From positions 1,392,501 through 1,456,500 of the forward strand of contig NZ_CP146986.1 in assembly GCF_037126175.1 (NCBI RefSeq): DNA of 64,000 nt, given 5' to 3'. The stretch is from Pseudomonas sp. RSB 5.4. Its GTDB lineage: Bacteria > Pseudomonadota > Gammaproteobacteria > Pseudomonadales > Pseudomonadaceae. Shown in pieces: positions 41,779-51,132 of the stretch. The position numbers and the translations under genes are program-made. The stretch's first letter is position 1. Each line of letters starts with the position of its first letter. The notes beneath the pieces were generated by a model. The model worked only from the letters and a program-made list of their open reading frames with translations. It made no database searches and was not told the origin of the DNA.

Positions 41779-44700
41779 ATGGCAAGGCCTCCAAAGGCAA
41801 AGGGACAGAAAGCTCCCATCCCTAAACCGAAACCCCAGCAGAAGAAAGTCGCAAGTCCTATTTCAACGGGCGGGCGCGGTGGTGCATTCGAGCAACGTGT
41901 GCAGGCGGTGCGGCTGCTCGCCATGTGCATGGGCATCCCGTGTGCGGGGTTGCGTGAAGGATTTGTCATCGTAGGGTTGCTGTTCCAAGGACGAGGATTT
42001 GACCACAACACTGACGACCTGGTTGTCCATGCTTCGTCGCTGAGCACCGGACAGAAAGCAACCATCAGAATGCAGATGAAGCGGTCACTCAAGGCGACTG
42101 CCAATGACGTTTTTACCGAAGCCGTAGGGCTTGCGTGGCTCGATTTCATTAAGCCAACTTTTCAGCGTGGGCTGGACGACAACCTGATTGTCTACCATGT
42201 GTCCAGCTCGTCATCTATGGAAGGCGCGGTGGAGGTGGTCAGGCTAGCCTTGGCGTCTCTTTCACATGAATCCTGGTACACCCGTGTGCATTCAGAGGGT
42301 CTGAGTAACGCTCGCAACCGGACTGCTTACGCCGCCATCAAGGCTGCAGCTGAGCAATACAATGAGGCCACGGTTAACGACGAAGACCTGCGCCAGTTCG
42401 CGCTCCACCTGAAGTTCGTGCCCCACGACCTGGACTCGGATCGCACTCAGGAAGCCGGATACCAAAAGCAATTTATCGCCCAGGCATTGCCAAGCCGAGA
42501 CAGCGGCGCGGTATGGTCGCAGTTGTTGGCTGTGTGTGCTGAGCTCAATGGCACGGCCGGAGAAATCGATCTCTCTTCCGCTTCAGCTCATCTAGGCGAG
42601 CTTGCCAAGGAATTTCATACGGCCAAGCTGATACGTGACAGTGTACGCGCCTGCCAAATGGGCACGATTTCTGTCAGCCAAGAACGCGCATCAGAGCTTA
42701 CCCCGCTGGCGGAATACCTCGCTCCCCTCCTCTCCGTTGGCCGCGCTGCCGGCAGCACACTACTGACTGATGATCTGCCCGTCGCAAGCCAAGGATCTGA
42801 AACCCCGTTTGCAACGCGCCAACTCGACCGCATCAGCACGCTGCACAACGATCGCCGATACAAGGATGCCTTAACTCAGCTGGAGCTCCTCGAAGATGAG
42901 CTGGGTACGTTTGATATCCACCAGAAAGCCCGTTGGCATTTCCTTCGTGGAATGTGCTTCTGGCATCTTGGGGACGATCAGACAGCCTCGACCGATCTTG
43001 AGACAGCCGCAAACCTCTACGCCGACGATGAGCGTATTGCTGCGGGTCATGTCCGGGCTCAAATGCTTGAAAATGACGTGCAGGCTGCTCTCCAGATTGG
43101 CCAGGCGGCACAGGCTCGATTTCCGGAGTCGTATTCGGTATGGATCGCTTACACCAACGCAAGAGTCCTCAATAGAGAACAGCTAACTGAAGACGAGATT
43201 CCCGAGGCCTTTCGCGAAAAGTCCGGGGCCTGGCAGATGGTGGCCAGTTCCAGGGCTGGCGGCGGGGACGATCTTGGTGCCGTCAACGCTATCAAGACAG
43301 CGTTGGAGCAGCCTGACAGCTCCATCTTTATCGTTGAAAACTATCTGCGTTTTGCCCTGCGACTCGCTACGGACAACCCGTTCCATGTGAGCACGCGATC
43401 CCAGCCTGAGGATCGACGCGAGCTCATCATAGATGCCATGTCTAAGTTTGAGGATCGTGAGGCTGTGCTATGGGCCGAGCAAAGTCCCAGGATAAAGACT
43501 GACGTCGTGTTTCACCTTGCCTATGCGTATCTGCTATTGGGGCAGCCGGCTCAGGCGTTGGACATGATCGAGCAGGGAAGACAGCGCGGCGTTCCAGAAC
43601 ATGAGACAACGGCCAGAGTGGAGCTTGAGGCCCTATGCGATTTGAATCGTGAGGGTGAAGCTGTTGATCGCTTTTCCGATCGCCTTGACCAGCTTCCTGA
43701 TGACGCACTGGTGATCTTCGGCCAAGCATGCTTGGTTGCGGGCAGAGAGCCAATGCTCAAGTCTACCTACGGTGTACAGGTGCAGCGGCCTGTCACGGAG
43801 GAGTCGGCGAAAGTGCTGCGGATACTCCGCCACATACACTGGGAATTGTTGCTGCGTCAGCAACGCAATGATGCAGTTCAGCAAGAGCTTTCGCTGCTAG
43901 GTGTCACTCCCCAGAACAGCAATATTACCGATGGGGTTTTTGCTGCTCGGGCCTTCATCGATAACGAAGCAGTGCGCCAGGCATTCGAGAATCGTGTGGC
44001 TGAACTCGCACCGCAAAGCAGCGATTTGCTGGAACTGTCCATGGCATCGCAGTGGATGCTACATGCACGGCGGCACGATGACGCTATCGCAATGCTTGAA
44101 CGCGTGCTTCCTCACGACTCGTTCTCTCCACTGCACGTTGATCTTCTTCACGCCTACGCCCTAACTGATCAGCGTGCGAAGGTTCGAGATCTGCTGGAGT
44201 CGCTTCCTGCTGAATGGCGCCAGTCCCCAGATGTCCGAAACGTGGCTTTGAACGTTTACGGTAACGCCGGTGATTGGCCCAGGATGCGTGAAATCGCAGA
44301 GATGATCGTTTCTGAGACCCCTCTTGATGCCAGTGCATGGTTGTTGCTGATCCAGGTTCTAGCCAACATAAACCCTGAGCAGATGGACGCGTGCTTAGCC
44401 ACGCTTCCTGTCTTTCTGGAAGGCTCCGCTCAGGATCAATTGAAACTTGCTAACGCAGAGATTAGTCGGGGGATGCCTGATCGAGGCATCGCTCGCATCT
44501 ACCGAACCATGCGAGTTAGCTCGGGCAATCTTGAGGCTGCTGCCGGTCACATCTCACTCATGGTCATGGCATCCGGCACGATGGACGATTTCCTCACCAA
44601 CCCAGTTGAGGTCGTTTGTGGGACTTCAGTCGAACTCGAAGACGGCAAAGGCGTGAGTGGTTACGTTTCAATAGATTTCGACATCGCCCCACCGCTCCCG

Positions 44701-46239
44701 CCGACCGCGGAGTTCATCCCAGCGGGCTCCACGCAGGCTCTCGCGCTTATTGGTCTCAAAGTTGGGGAAACCACATCGATCCGCAGTCTGATAGGAGAGC
44801 AGACGTTCAAGGTTAAGCGGATAGTGACCATTCACCGACGTTTGCTCGACCTATCATATGGGCAGGTATCAAACGCGGTCGTTCCGAGCAAAAATTTAGT
44901 CGCCATGACCATCCCCACGCGTGAGGATGGCGAGCTGGATATCTCCTTCTTCATCGAGCAAATCGAACGAAAAAAAGCACAGGGTCTGAACACAATTGGG
45001 CTATATGGCCAGCACATGGCCACGCTTGAACTGATCGCGCGGATGCTCGGTGTGGACGTGATCGATCTCGTCAGAGGCTGGCCCGATGAGGGGCCATTGC
45101 TGGAGGTCTCGATGGGCGTGGGCCAGACCCACGATGCATTCTCGGTAGACGCTGCCCGTGATCTCCCATGGGTTGTCGATCTCTCTATGCTGGTAGAGCT
45201 TTCGACGTTGGGAATGCTTGATGTATTGGAGCACATCCCAAAGCTTTATATAGCTACCGCCACCAAGCAGGCGATCGAAACGAAGATCGAGTCGTCATCG
45301 CGCTTTCGCAAGGGAGGGACGCTCTTCTCACACGATGGGCGACTTGGTATGGAAGAGCAGACAGAGGAAAGTTGGCATCGGGAGAGAGCATTTCTGGACT
45401 CAATCTGTGCCGCTATTGATGAGTATTGTGAGGTGGTGCCGGCATACGGCCTCCCCTTGCTACCGGCACAGATGCATACGCTCAAAGACATCCTGGGTGA
45501 CGGAGAGTATGCAACCCTGCTCGTTTGCCTGGAATACGGCGGTGGCCTGCTGTCGTTAGACGCCCGCCTCCGAGCTATCGCAGGGTTTCTGGAGATCAAA
45601 GGAGCATCTCCTCAACTGCTACTGACAAATGAGCTGGTTTCAGGGCGTTTGGTGCGTGCCGAATACTCCCGGGCAATTGTTCAACTGGTGATGACCAGGC
45701 GCAGCTTCGTCTCGATCCAAGCTGCCGACCTTGTCACCATGATGGATCAGGGTGAGACGTTTGCAAACATAGGTATCAACCGGTTGCGGAGTTACTTGGC
45801 CGAGACGAACCTAACATTTGATACTGCGGTGCCCGTTATTGTCGACTTTGTCTGTCTGATGTTCCTACAGGTGCGCTGTAACCTAGGTGTGATGCTGCAG
45901 CTGATTGAGTACTGTTTTGAACCGATGTTCCGTCACGCGGGCTGCCCTGACGATTTCCATAGGTTGGCGTACACACGGATCCTGCTCACGTTAGCCGGCG
46001 TAGAAATCAGTTCCGTGGCCCGCAAAGCCATAGGGCACAGACTACATGTTGCGATGCAGCGCGCAGAGCGACCTAGCAAGACGGTGACCCTGGAAGCGAA
46101 GATTTCCTTCGCTTATGCAGTCCCTTTCTGGACGTTCGTGGCGCCATCACCGCTGGCTTCTATTCGGCTAGAAGCCCAAAATCCTGCGCCAGCATCGGCT
46201 GAGAGCGGTCATACCGAGGAAAACAGGAACGTGGATTAG
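41779..46239 (+). CDS. large multidomain protein: DUF4297/Cap4-like nuclease, TPR repeats, GreA/B-C domain, PIN domain
   Basis: 1486 residues from ATG 41779; a TTG at 41764 has no ribosome site. After a basic, Pro/Lys-rich N-terminus, GGRGGAFEQRVQAVRLLAMC (about 26-46), DDLVVHAS and IRMQMKRSL form the D-x(n)-QxK pattern of DUF4297/Cap4-type nucleases. Residues about 340-900 are helical TPR-like repeats (KARWHFLRGMCFWHLGDDQT, FHLAYAYLLLGQPAQALDMI). IGLKVGETTSIRSLIGEQTF (about 990) resembles a GreA/GreB C-terminal domain. A PIN-like RNase domain follows, with Asp1134 in WVVDLSML, a Glu in KQAIETKIE and an Asp in LLSLDARLR (about 1259). From memory, PIN-TPR-GreAB-C proteins have been noted in PIN-family surveys; the added N-terminal nuclease-like domain fits a two-effector defence protein. 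Function is inferred. Confidence 0.75.
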   Translation: MARPPKAKGQKAPIPKPKPQQKKVASPISTGGRGGAFEQRVQAVRLLAMCMGIPCAGLREGFVIVGLLFQGRGFDHNTDDLVVHASSLSTGQKATIRMQMKRSLKATANDVFTEAVGLAWLDFIKPTFQRGLDDNLIVYHVSSSSSMEGAVEVVRLALASLSHESWYTRVHSEGLSNARNRTAYAAIKAAAEQYNEATVNDEDLRQFALHLKFVPHDLDSDRTQEAGYQKQFIAQALPSRDSGAVWSQLLAVCAELNGTAGEIDLSSASAHLGELAKEFHTAKLIRDSVRACQMGTISVSQERASELTPLAEYLAPLLSVGRAAGSTLLTDDLPVASQGSETPFATRQLDRISTLHNDRRYKDALTQLELLEDELGTFDIHQKARWHFLRGMCFWHLGDDQTASTDLETAANLYADDERIAAGHVRAQMLENDVQAALQIGQAAQARFPESYSVWIAYTNARVLNREQLTEDEIPEAFREKSGAWQMVASSRAGGGDDLGAVNAIKTALEQPDSSIFIVENYLRFALRLATDNPFHVSTRSQPEDRRELIIDAMSKFEDREAVLWAEQSPRIKTDVVFHLAYAYLLLGQPAQALDMIEQGRQRGVPEHETTARVELEALCDLNREGEAVDRFSDRLDQLPDDALVIFGQACLVAGREPMLKSTYGVQVQRPVTEESAKVLRILRHIHWELLLRQQRNDAVQQELSLLGVTPQNSNITDGVFAARAFIDNEAVRQAFENRVAELAPQSSDLLELSMASQWMLHARRHDDAIAMLERVLPHDSFSPLHVDLLHAYALTDQRAKVRDLLESLPAEWRQSPDVRNVALNVYGNAGDWPRMREIAEMIVSETPLDASAWLLLIQVLANINPEQMDACLATLPVFLEGSAQDQLKLANAEISRGMPDRGIARIYRTMRVSSGNLEAAAGHISLMVMASGTMDDFLTNPVEVVCGTSVELEDGKGVSGYVSIDFDIAPPLPPTAEFIPAGSTQALALIGLKVGETTSIRSLIGEQTFKVKRIVTIHRRLLDLSYGQVSNAVVPSKNLVAMTIPTREDGELDISFFIEQIERKKAQGLNTIGLYGQHMATLELIARMLGVDVIDLVRGWPDEGPLLEVSMGVGQTHDAFSVDAARDLPWVVDLSMLVELSTLGMLDVLEHIPKLYIATATKQAIETKIESSSRFRKGGTLFSHDGRLGMEEQTEESWHRERAFLDSICAAIDEYCEVVPAYGLPLLPAQMHTLKDILGDGEYATLLVCLEYGGGLLSLDARLRAIAGFLEIKGASPQLLLTNELVSGRLVRAEYSRAIVQLVMTRRSFVSIQAADLVTMMDQGETFANIGINRLRSYLAETNLTFDTAVPVIVDFVCLMFLQVRCNLGVMLQLIEYCFEPMFRHAGCPDDFHRLAYTRILLTLAGVEISSVARKAIGHRLHVAMQRAERPSKTVTLEAKISFAYAVPFWTFVAPSPLASIRLEAQNPAPASAESGHTEENRNVD

Positions 46240-46353
46240 CATTCATCATGCTGTGACTGACACGCAGCATGCTCCCCAGGAATTACTTTCTCGAGCGCCA
46301 TCTACTCACGTACAACTGAATTTCTGACACGTTAACCGGAGCCTCCCCCACAT

Positions 46354-47649
46354 ATGGAAATTGAAGCGCTCAGCACCTATGCCAAGGGCGACCGATTCGA
46401 GGAGCAAGTCTTTGAGTTCCTGTCTCGTGAGATCAATGAGGGTCGCTTCTATGCGTTCCGACCTGAGTGCTGCAAAATTTTCAGGAAGAAGGGCTACTAC
46501 TCGCGTGACCGAGAAGACTTCATCATTTTTGACATTTCTGTCGAAGTGTTCCTGCCTGGTTTCGAAACCCCGTCGTTGCTTGTGCTCATCGAATGCAAGA
46601 ACTACAGCGGCAAAGTGCCCGTGGGGGACATCGAAGAATTTGGTTCAAAGATAAGCCAAGTGGCCGGCTTCAATGCCAAGGGTGTTTTTGCGTCCGCCAG
46701 TGCATTTCAGTCCGGCACGTTCAACATTGCTCGGAATCGAGGCTTCGGTGTCTTGCGTTACTTCGATCAGTCTGAGTTTCGATGGGAGCTTCCTCGCGCC
46801 CTGCTAACCGGGGCGCGTAGCGCTAGAGCCCGTAAGCGCGCAGAGATCGAATACGCCCTAACCCAGGTGGATTTTCGGCCTACCGTTTATAGCGCCTATG
46901 CCGTAACTCCCGCCGGCTTTACGGATGGTTGGGAAGGCATCTGGAAAGGCCTCGACCTTGAGAGTACTTTTGAAGAGAACGACTTAAGTTTGATTCGTCA
47001 GCCCACGCTTATCGCAACACCCAGGGTCGCATTCATTTCGCGGGACAGAATAGATCGCTTAGCGCAGCAGGCTTTGAAATCCATTTCATACATTCGGGGA
47101 GCGGTCGATCTTACCAAGCTAGTGTTCAGAGAGGCTGGTGCCAGTGGACTGTCCGTGAGCTTCATTGAGGGCTCGGGGTCGGCCCTCGGCAGTATCACGT
47201 TCAGCCCGCTTGAGATCAAAATCTTCGCGGCAGATAGCCAATCCCACTTGGCCCGATTCACCCTCGCCCATGAGTTGGGACATCACTTTCTAGGTCATAA
47301 GCGCTACATGACACGAGAGGCCATCCGAGCACAGGACATTGACCAGAGCCAGCTCATCACCATCCCTAAAGGGGAAGTCGAGCGGTTGGAGTGGCAAGCG
47401 AATACGTTCGCTTCAGGTCTCTTGATGCCTAAAGAGGACTTTAAGGCTGCGTTTGGGTTATTACTACAGCATCTTGGCATCCGAAACCGTGGTCACGGCC
47501 ATCTGTACCTGGACAGTCAGCGGGACAACGTGATCCAGTTTCATGCTGTGTGCAATTCCCTGAGCGAATATTTTAACGTTTCGAAGACAGCAATCCGTTT
47601 GCGCATGAGGGCGTTGGATCTGCTGGTCGAGGTAGGTCGGCAGGAATGA
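46354..47649 (+). CDS. Mrr-like restriction endonuclease fused to ImmA/IrrE metalloprotease
   Basis: 431 residues from ATG 46354 (GGAG upstream). Residues 1-150 form a PD-(D/E)XK fold: RFEEQVFEFLSREI, Asp in REDFIIFD, then LLVLIECKNYSG with the E-x-K pair, and a following GSKISQVAGFNAKGVFASAS strand-helix as in Mrr nucleases. Residues about 225-400 are an ImmA/IrrE zinc protease: HELGHHFLGH (His306, Glu307, His310) and RLEWQANTFASGLLMP with the third ligand Glu. The C-terminal ~40 residues look like a small helical tail (YFNVSKTAIRLRMRAL). ImmA/IrrE proteases usually cut repressors on DNA-damage or phage signals, so the fusion may tie signal sensing to DNA cutting. It lies 114 bases after the large PIN-domain gene on the same strand. 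Confidence 0.82.
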   Translation: MEIEALSTYAKGDRFEEQVFEFLSREINEGRFYAFRPECCKIFRKKGYYSRDREDFIIFDISVEVFLPGFETPSLLVLIECKNYSGKVPVGDIEEFGSKISQVAGFNAKGVFASASAFQSGTFNIARNRGFGVLRYFDQSEFRWELPRALLTGARSARARKRAEIEYALTQVDFRPTVYSAYAVTPAGFTDGWEGIWKGLDLESTFEENDLSLIRQPTLIATPRVAFISRDRIDRLAQQALKSISYIRGAVDLTKLVFREAGASGLSVSFIEGSGSALGSITFSPLEIKIFAADSQSHLARFTLAHELGHHFLGHKRYMTREAIRAQDIDQSQLITIPKGEVERLEWQANTFASGLLMPKEDFKAAFGLLLQHLGIRNRGHGHLYLDSQRDNVIQFHAVCNSLSEYFNVSKTAIRLRMRALDLLVEVGRQE

Positions 47650-47772
47650 TTGATCAGTATCTGACGGGGACTTTAAGTCGCATGGTCGGGCGTGCTTGGG
47701 CGTACAGTCCTAACCACCCCGCCACTCTTTTATACCCCGATCAATACCTAGCGCCTAGTTCCAAGCGCCAAG

Positions 47773-48465
47773 CTAAGGCCAGCGTACTAAACCGAGCTCC
47801 TTGAGCCGTAACGCCATTGCCGAATCGGATACTCCAAACTGCGTAGCAAGCGATACGACGTTGAGATTATTGAAGCGTTGGCATCGCGCTAGCGCCAGCT
47901 CTCGTTCCAGGGAGTCTGACGAGGCATACAACAAACCTTCAATGTTATGCGCATCGAGGTGATATGCGACCGTATCGTTAAAGTGAAGCTGGTCTCCACA
48001 TAGAAATAGACGCCTGAAACGGTCAGCGACTAGCTTCGCAGGCATCAAAAAACAAGCTGCAAAGAAATCAGCCTCACGTTCTTCAAGGTTTCGCGGCCCG
48101 CCGACTGGACGGCCATCCAACGCCCGATCCCTATGCATAACCTCACCTTCATGTAGGGCAAGGTGGCCGATCTCATGAGCACCCGTGAACAGTTTTACAG
48201 TGGGTGAGAATTCTTGGGAGATGGCGATGCGGTTCGCTTGGCGATCAATCAGACCTGCGATCTTAGGGCCGGAGCCGCCTTGGATGAATTTGGGGTCACC
48301 GAGATTCGGAAGCTCCCGATATTAAAAGCCGTACGCTAACGCCGCCTTTCTTGGATCACGCGCCTGAAGCGGGGTGATATCTTGATCGCCCCACAGGTGA
48401 TATCGGTCGCGCCAGAGCATGCGCAACAGCTCGGACGCTTCTTGTTCGATACTTGGCATGTCCAT
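47773..48465 (-). pseudogene. ImmA/IrrE metalloprotease gene broken by an in-frame stop
   Basis: Read from ATG 48465 (GGTGA upstream; a GTG at 48564 overlapping the previous stop is another start), the frame gives DPRKAALAYGF, then TAA (48322-48324), and continues without shift as YRELPNLGDPKF. Next are HEIGHLALHEGEV (zinc HExxH), ERE-ADFFAACFLMPAKL (third ligand region) and a C-terminal helical tail like that of the fusion protein at 46354-47649. The open frame after the stop has its first ATG beyond HEIGH, so it cannot restart as an active enzyme. One base change in a single codon would restore a 230-residue protein. Confidence 0.78.
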
Positions 48466-48563
48466 GCAAATCACCGCATGTAGTGTTGTAGTCTTGATGA
48501 TAACCCAATATGTAGGGTTTTCAAGTCTGTCGAACCTGCGATGTTGTTGCTGGGTACGCAGCA

Positions 48564-48758
48564 CTAGTTTGCTTTATTCGAGCCAGCCGCTTCGATACTT
48601 GAATGATCTCGGGCTGCCAATCGAGTGCGAATGTCGAGCTGTGTGAAAGCTGGCGGTAATGTGCTGTTCGCCAGCATCAAAGTGAGTCGCTGATGAGCCC
48701 ACTGAAGCGCTGAGCATTCTTCATAAGGGCCCATCGGTTTGAACGTGGCTTTGTTCAT
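48564..48758 (-). CDS. small hypothetical protein downstream of the KfrA-like gene
   Basis: 64 residues from ATG 48758, two bases after the TGA of the upstream gene and with GAGGAAG well placed, so it is probably coupled to it. Sequence features are YEECSALQWAHQRLTLMLAN and LDIRTRLAARDHSSIE; mixed helical, with no known motif. Its stop overlaps a possible GTG start of the broken ImmA/IrrE gene. Function is unknown. Confidence 0.5.
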   Translation of the reverse strand: MNKATFKPMGPYEECSALQWAHQRLTLMLANSTLPPAFTQLDIRTRLAARDHSSIEAAGSNKAN

Positions 48759-48760
48759 GG

Positions 48761-49828
48761 TCACTTCCTCGACGTTTTTGTGGGTGCTGTCTTTGACTTC
48801 TCTGAGGCAGGCGTAAATGTAGTATTCGAATCGCTTTCAACTGTCTCAGCCTCGGTAGCCTGCAGTCGTCGGAGTTGCTCATTCTCCGATTGGGCAGCGA
48901 CAAGTAGTAGCCTTGCCTTCAGCTCGCGCTCGCCGCTCTTGGCCGCAGCTTCATTCAGTGCCGTGGCGTCCTGTCGAAGCGAGGCGATCTGTTCCTGGAG
49001 CTGCTCAACAACGCCGGCGGATTTCGCCGCTACCAGTTTCAGCCCTTGGATCTCGCAAGTCAGTGTCTGTATATGCGCCTCATGGCCATGTAGCAGTTTC
49101 ACCTGCTGCCTGGACTCTCCAAGCAACCGCTCGTTGTCACGATTTAAACGAGTTAGGTCATCCTGTTTCAGCACCAAGGTTTCCTGGAGTTTGCGCTTCT
49201 CCACTTGAGCCTCGTGGAGTTGGGATTCATGCCGGCGTTGATCCTGATCCCGCTGCTCTTTGACGGACTGCCGGTAGTGCTCCAAAGCACCGCGCGCATG
49301 AACATGCTTCTCCTCTAAGGAATGGATCTGTTTATCCCTGTCGCTGACCAAGGCTTCAAGGTCAGTACACCGTTGATTAAGTCCGGCATTGCGCGTCAGT
49401 TCTGCCTGAAGCGAGGACTGCGTGATTTTTAAGTCTGCGGTCTGAGCCTCAATAGCTGCTTGCTGAGTGTCGAGCTGCCTACGCGCTGCGGTCAGTTCAG
49501 TTTGCAGGCTGGCGATCTGCGCCTGGAGCTCTACACGCGCAATATCAAAGGCTGATCGGGACTGTTCGATCGACTCGTGGCCCTCCTCCATGAGTCGATC
49601 CAGAAGGCTTTCAACCATTGCCGAAAGTTCTTCACCCATGCGTTCGCGGGACGATAGTGGGCGTGGATCGTAGGATTCGATCTCCTTCAGGTACCGGGCA
49701 ATGGTTGTCTTCGACCCGGTATTCCCCAGTTCCACACGCACGGCATCGATGCTTGGGTATGTGCCCCTAACGAGCAGAGACTGCCTTGCTTTTTGCACCA
49801 CCGCCTTGTTAATGCCGCCACGAGCCAT
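48761..49828 (-). CDS. KfrA-like coiled-coil DNA-binding protein
   Basis: 355 residues from ATG 49828. Residues 1-60 match the KfrA N-terminal DNA-binding domain (VQKARQSLLVRGTYPSIDAV, GNTGSKTTIARYLKEIE, a helix-turn-helix). Residues 70-320 are one long coiled coil rich in Gln/Glu/Leu. Such proteins are known from plasmid partition and, in Pseudomonas islands, often stand beside an integrase. It is divergent from the intact integrase at 50025. The palindromic sequence at 49853-49887 in front of it is a likely site for autoregulation. Confidence 0.85.
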   Translation of the reverse strand: MARGGINKAVVQKARQSLLVRGTYPSIDAVRVELGNTGSKTTIARYLKEIESYDPRPLSSRERMGEELSAMVESLLDRLMEEGHESIEQSRSAFDIARVELQAQIASLQTELTAARRQLDTQQAAIEAQTADLKITQSSLQAELTRNAGLNQRCTDLEALVSDRDKQIHSLEEKHVHARGALEHYRQSVKEQRDQDQRRHESQLHEAQVEKRKLQETLVLKQDDLTRLNRDNERLLGESRQQVKLLHGHEAHIQTLTCEIQGLKLVAAKSAGVVEQLQEQIASLRQDATALNEAAAKSGERELKARLLLVAAQSENEQLRRLQATEAETVESDSNTTFTPASEKSKTAPTKTSRK

Positions 49829-49852
49829 TTGAACTCCTACGATTTCGTGCTG

Positions 49853-49887
49853 TGTTACGTGTCATGTAATTACGTGGCACGCTAACA
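49853..49887. promoter_or_regulatory. candidate operator (or att site) between kfrA-like and integrase genes
   Basis: TGTTACGTG (49853) and CACGCTAACA (to 49887) form an imperfect inverted repeat around the perfect palindrome GTAATTAC (49866-49873); TTACGTG is also repeated directly at 49855 and 49870. It lies 25 bases upstream of the kfrA-like start. The left 16 bases recur, with one change, at 38618-38633 at the island edge in the same orientation. Confidence 0.5.
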
Positions 49888-50024
49888 CCAATTTTGTAAA
49901 TGTAAAATCCAATAATTAAAAAGCTATAATAGTGCTTTATGGCTTCTTGATACTTTCTGGCGCCCAGAAAACGTCCTAGTGGCGCTGGGAAAGCAAAACG
50001 CTCCGATTTTGAAGGCAAAGCACG

Positions 50025-50972
50025 ATGGAAAAGGCAGATCGGTACCTCAGGGCCGGTACCCGGGAGAACACGCGAAAGAGTTACCGGGCGGCGATCGAGC
50101 ACTTCGAAGTGACTTGGGGCGGGTACCTGCCCACGACAGGCGCGGGCGTCGTTCGCTACTTGGCGGAGTATGCCGACAAGCTCTCCATCAACACTCTGAA
50201 GCAGCGCTTGGCAGCCCTTGCGCAATGGCACATCACCCAGGGCTTCCCTGACCCAACCAAAACGCCTGATGTTCGCCAGATGATCAAGGGTATCAAGGTC
50301 GTGCATCCCGCAAGAGTGAAACAGGCCGCCCCACTGCTGCTGAAGCACCTAGAGCAGGCGGTCACATGGCTTGAAGGGGAAGCTGCAGCTTCGATTGAAC
50401 GGGGAGATTACAAATCGCTGGTGCGCCATCGTCGCTCGGTGGCGATTATCTTGATTTGGTTTTGGCGTGGCTTTCGCGGCGATGAGTTAGCCAGGCTAAT
50501 GGTCGAGGATACCCAAGCCATAAGTGGTGAAGGCATTACCTTTTTCCTGCCTTACACCAAGGGTGACCGCCAGCATGAAGGAACTACTTTCCAGACCCCG
50601 GCGCTTACAATTCTCTGCCCCGTGGAGGCCTATATCAACTGGATAACAGTTGCCGGGATCGCAAAAGGCCCGGTGTTCCAGCGGATAGACCGGTGGGGCA
50701 ATCTTTCAGGCAAAGCTATGCAGCCGCATAGCCTGATCCCTGTGCTGCGGCGCATTTTCAAAGAGGCAGGATTACCAGCTGAACTGTATAGCAGCCACTC
50801 AATGCGGCGCGGCTTTGCAACCTGGGCGTCCGCCAATGGGTGGGACATCAAAGGGCTGATGAGCTATGTGGGCTGGAAGGATATGAAGTCTGCAATGCGC
50901 TACGTGGATGCAGTTATCTCCTTCGGAGGTCTTAAAGCTAATTCAGGCACACCGCAACTGGAGGCCTTCTGA
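50025..50972 (+). CDS. site-specific tyrosine recombinase/integrase
   Basis: 315 residues. The SAM-like N-terminal domain (GTRENTRKSYRAAIEHF) and catalytic domain are complete: Arg151 in FRGDELARL, Lys179 in YTKGDR, His258-x-x-Arg261 in HSMRRGF, Trp284 in YVGWKDM and nucleophile Tyr293 in AMRYVDA. It is probably the element's working integrase. It is divergent from the kfrA-like gene with 196 bases between. About 160 bases of unassigned sequence follow before an IS remnant. Confidence 0.9.
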   Translation: MEKADRYLRAGTRENTRKSYRAAIEHFEVTWGGYLPTTGAGVVRYLAEYADKLSINTLKQRLAALAQWHITQGFPDPTKTPDVRQMIKGIKVVHPARVKQAAPLLLKHLEQAVTWLEGEAAASIERGDYKSLVRHRRSVAIILIWFWRGFRGDELARLMVEDTQAISGEGITFFLPYTKGDRQHEGTTFQTPALTILCPVEAYINWITVAGIAKGPVFQRIDRWGNLSGKAMQPHSLIPVLRRIFKEAGLPAELYSSHSMRRGFATWASANGWDIKGLMSYVGWKDMKSAMRYVDAVISFGGLKANSGTPQLEAF

Positions 50973-51132
50973 ATGCAGATAGAAGCATCCCGCTGCAACC
51001 GACGGACGTATTGAGGTAAACACGCACATGGATATCCGACATTACTCAACAGAGAATTCAACCCCGCCCATGCTGGATTAGCTGGCATTTTTTCGGTCTA
51101 TGAGAAACTCCTGATTTGGTGTAGCGCAAAAT

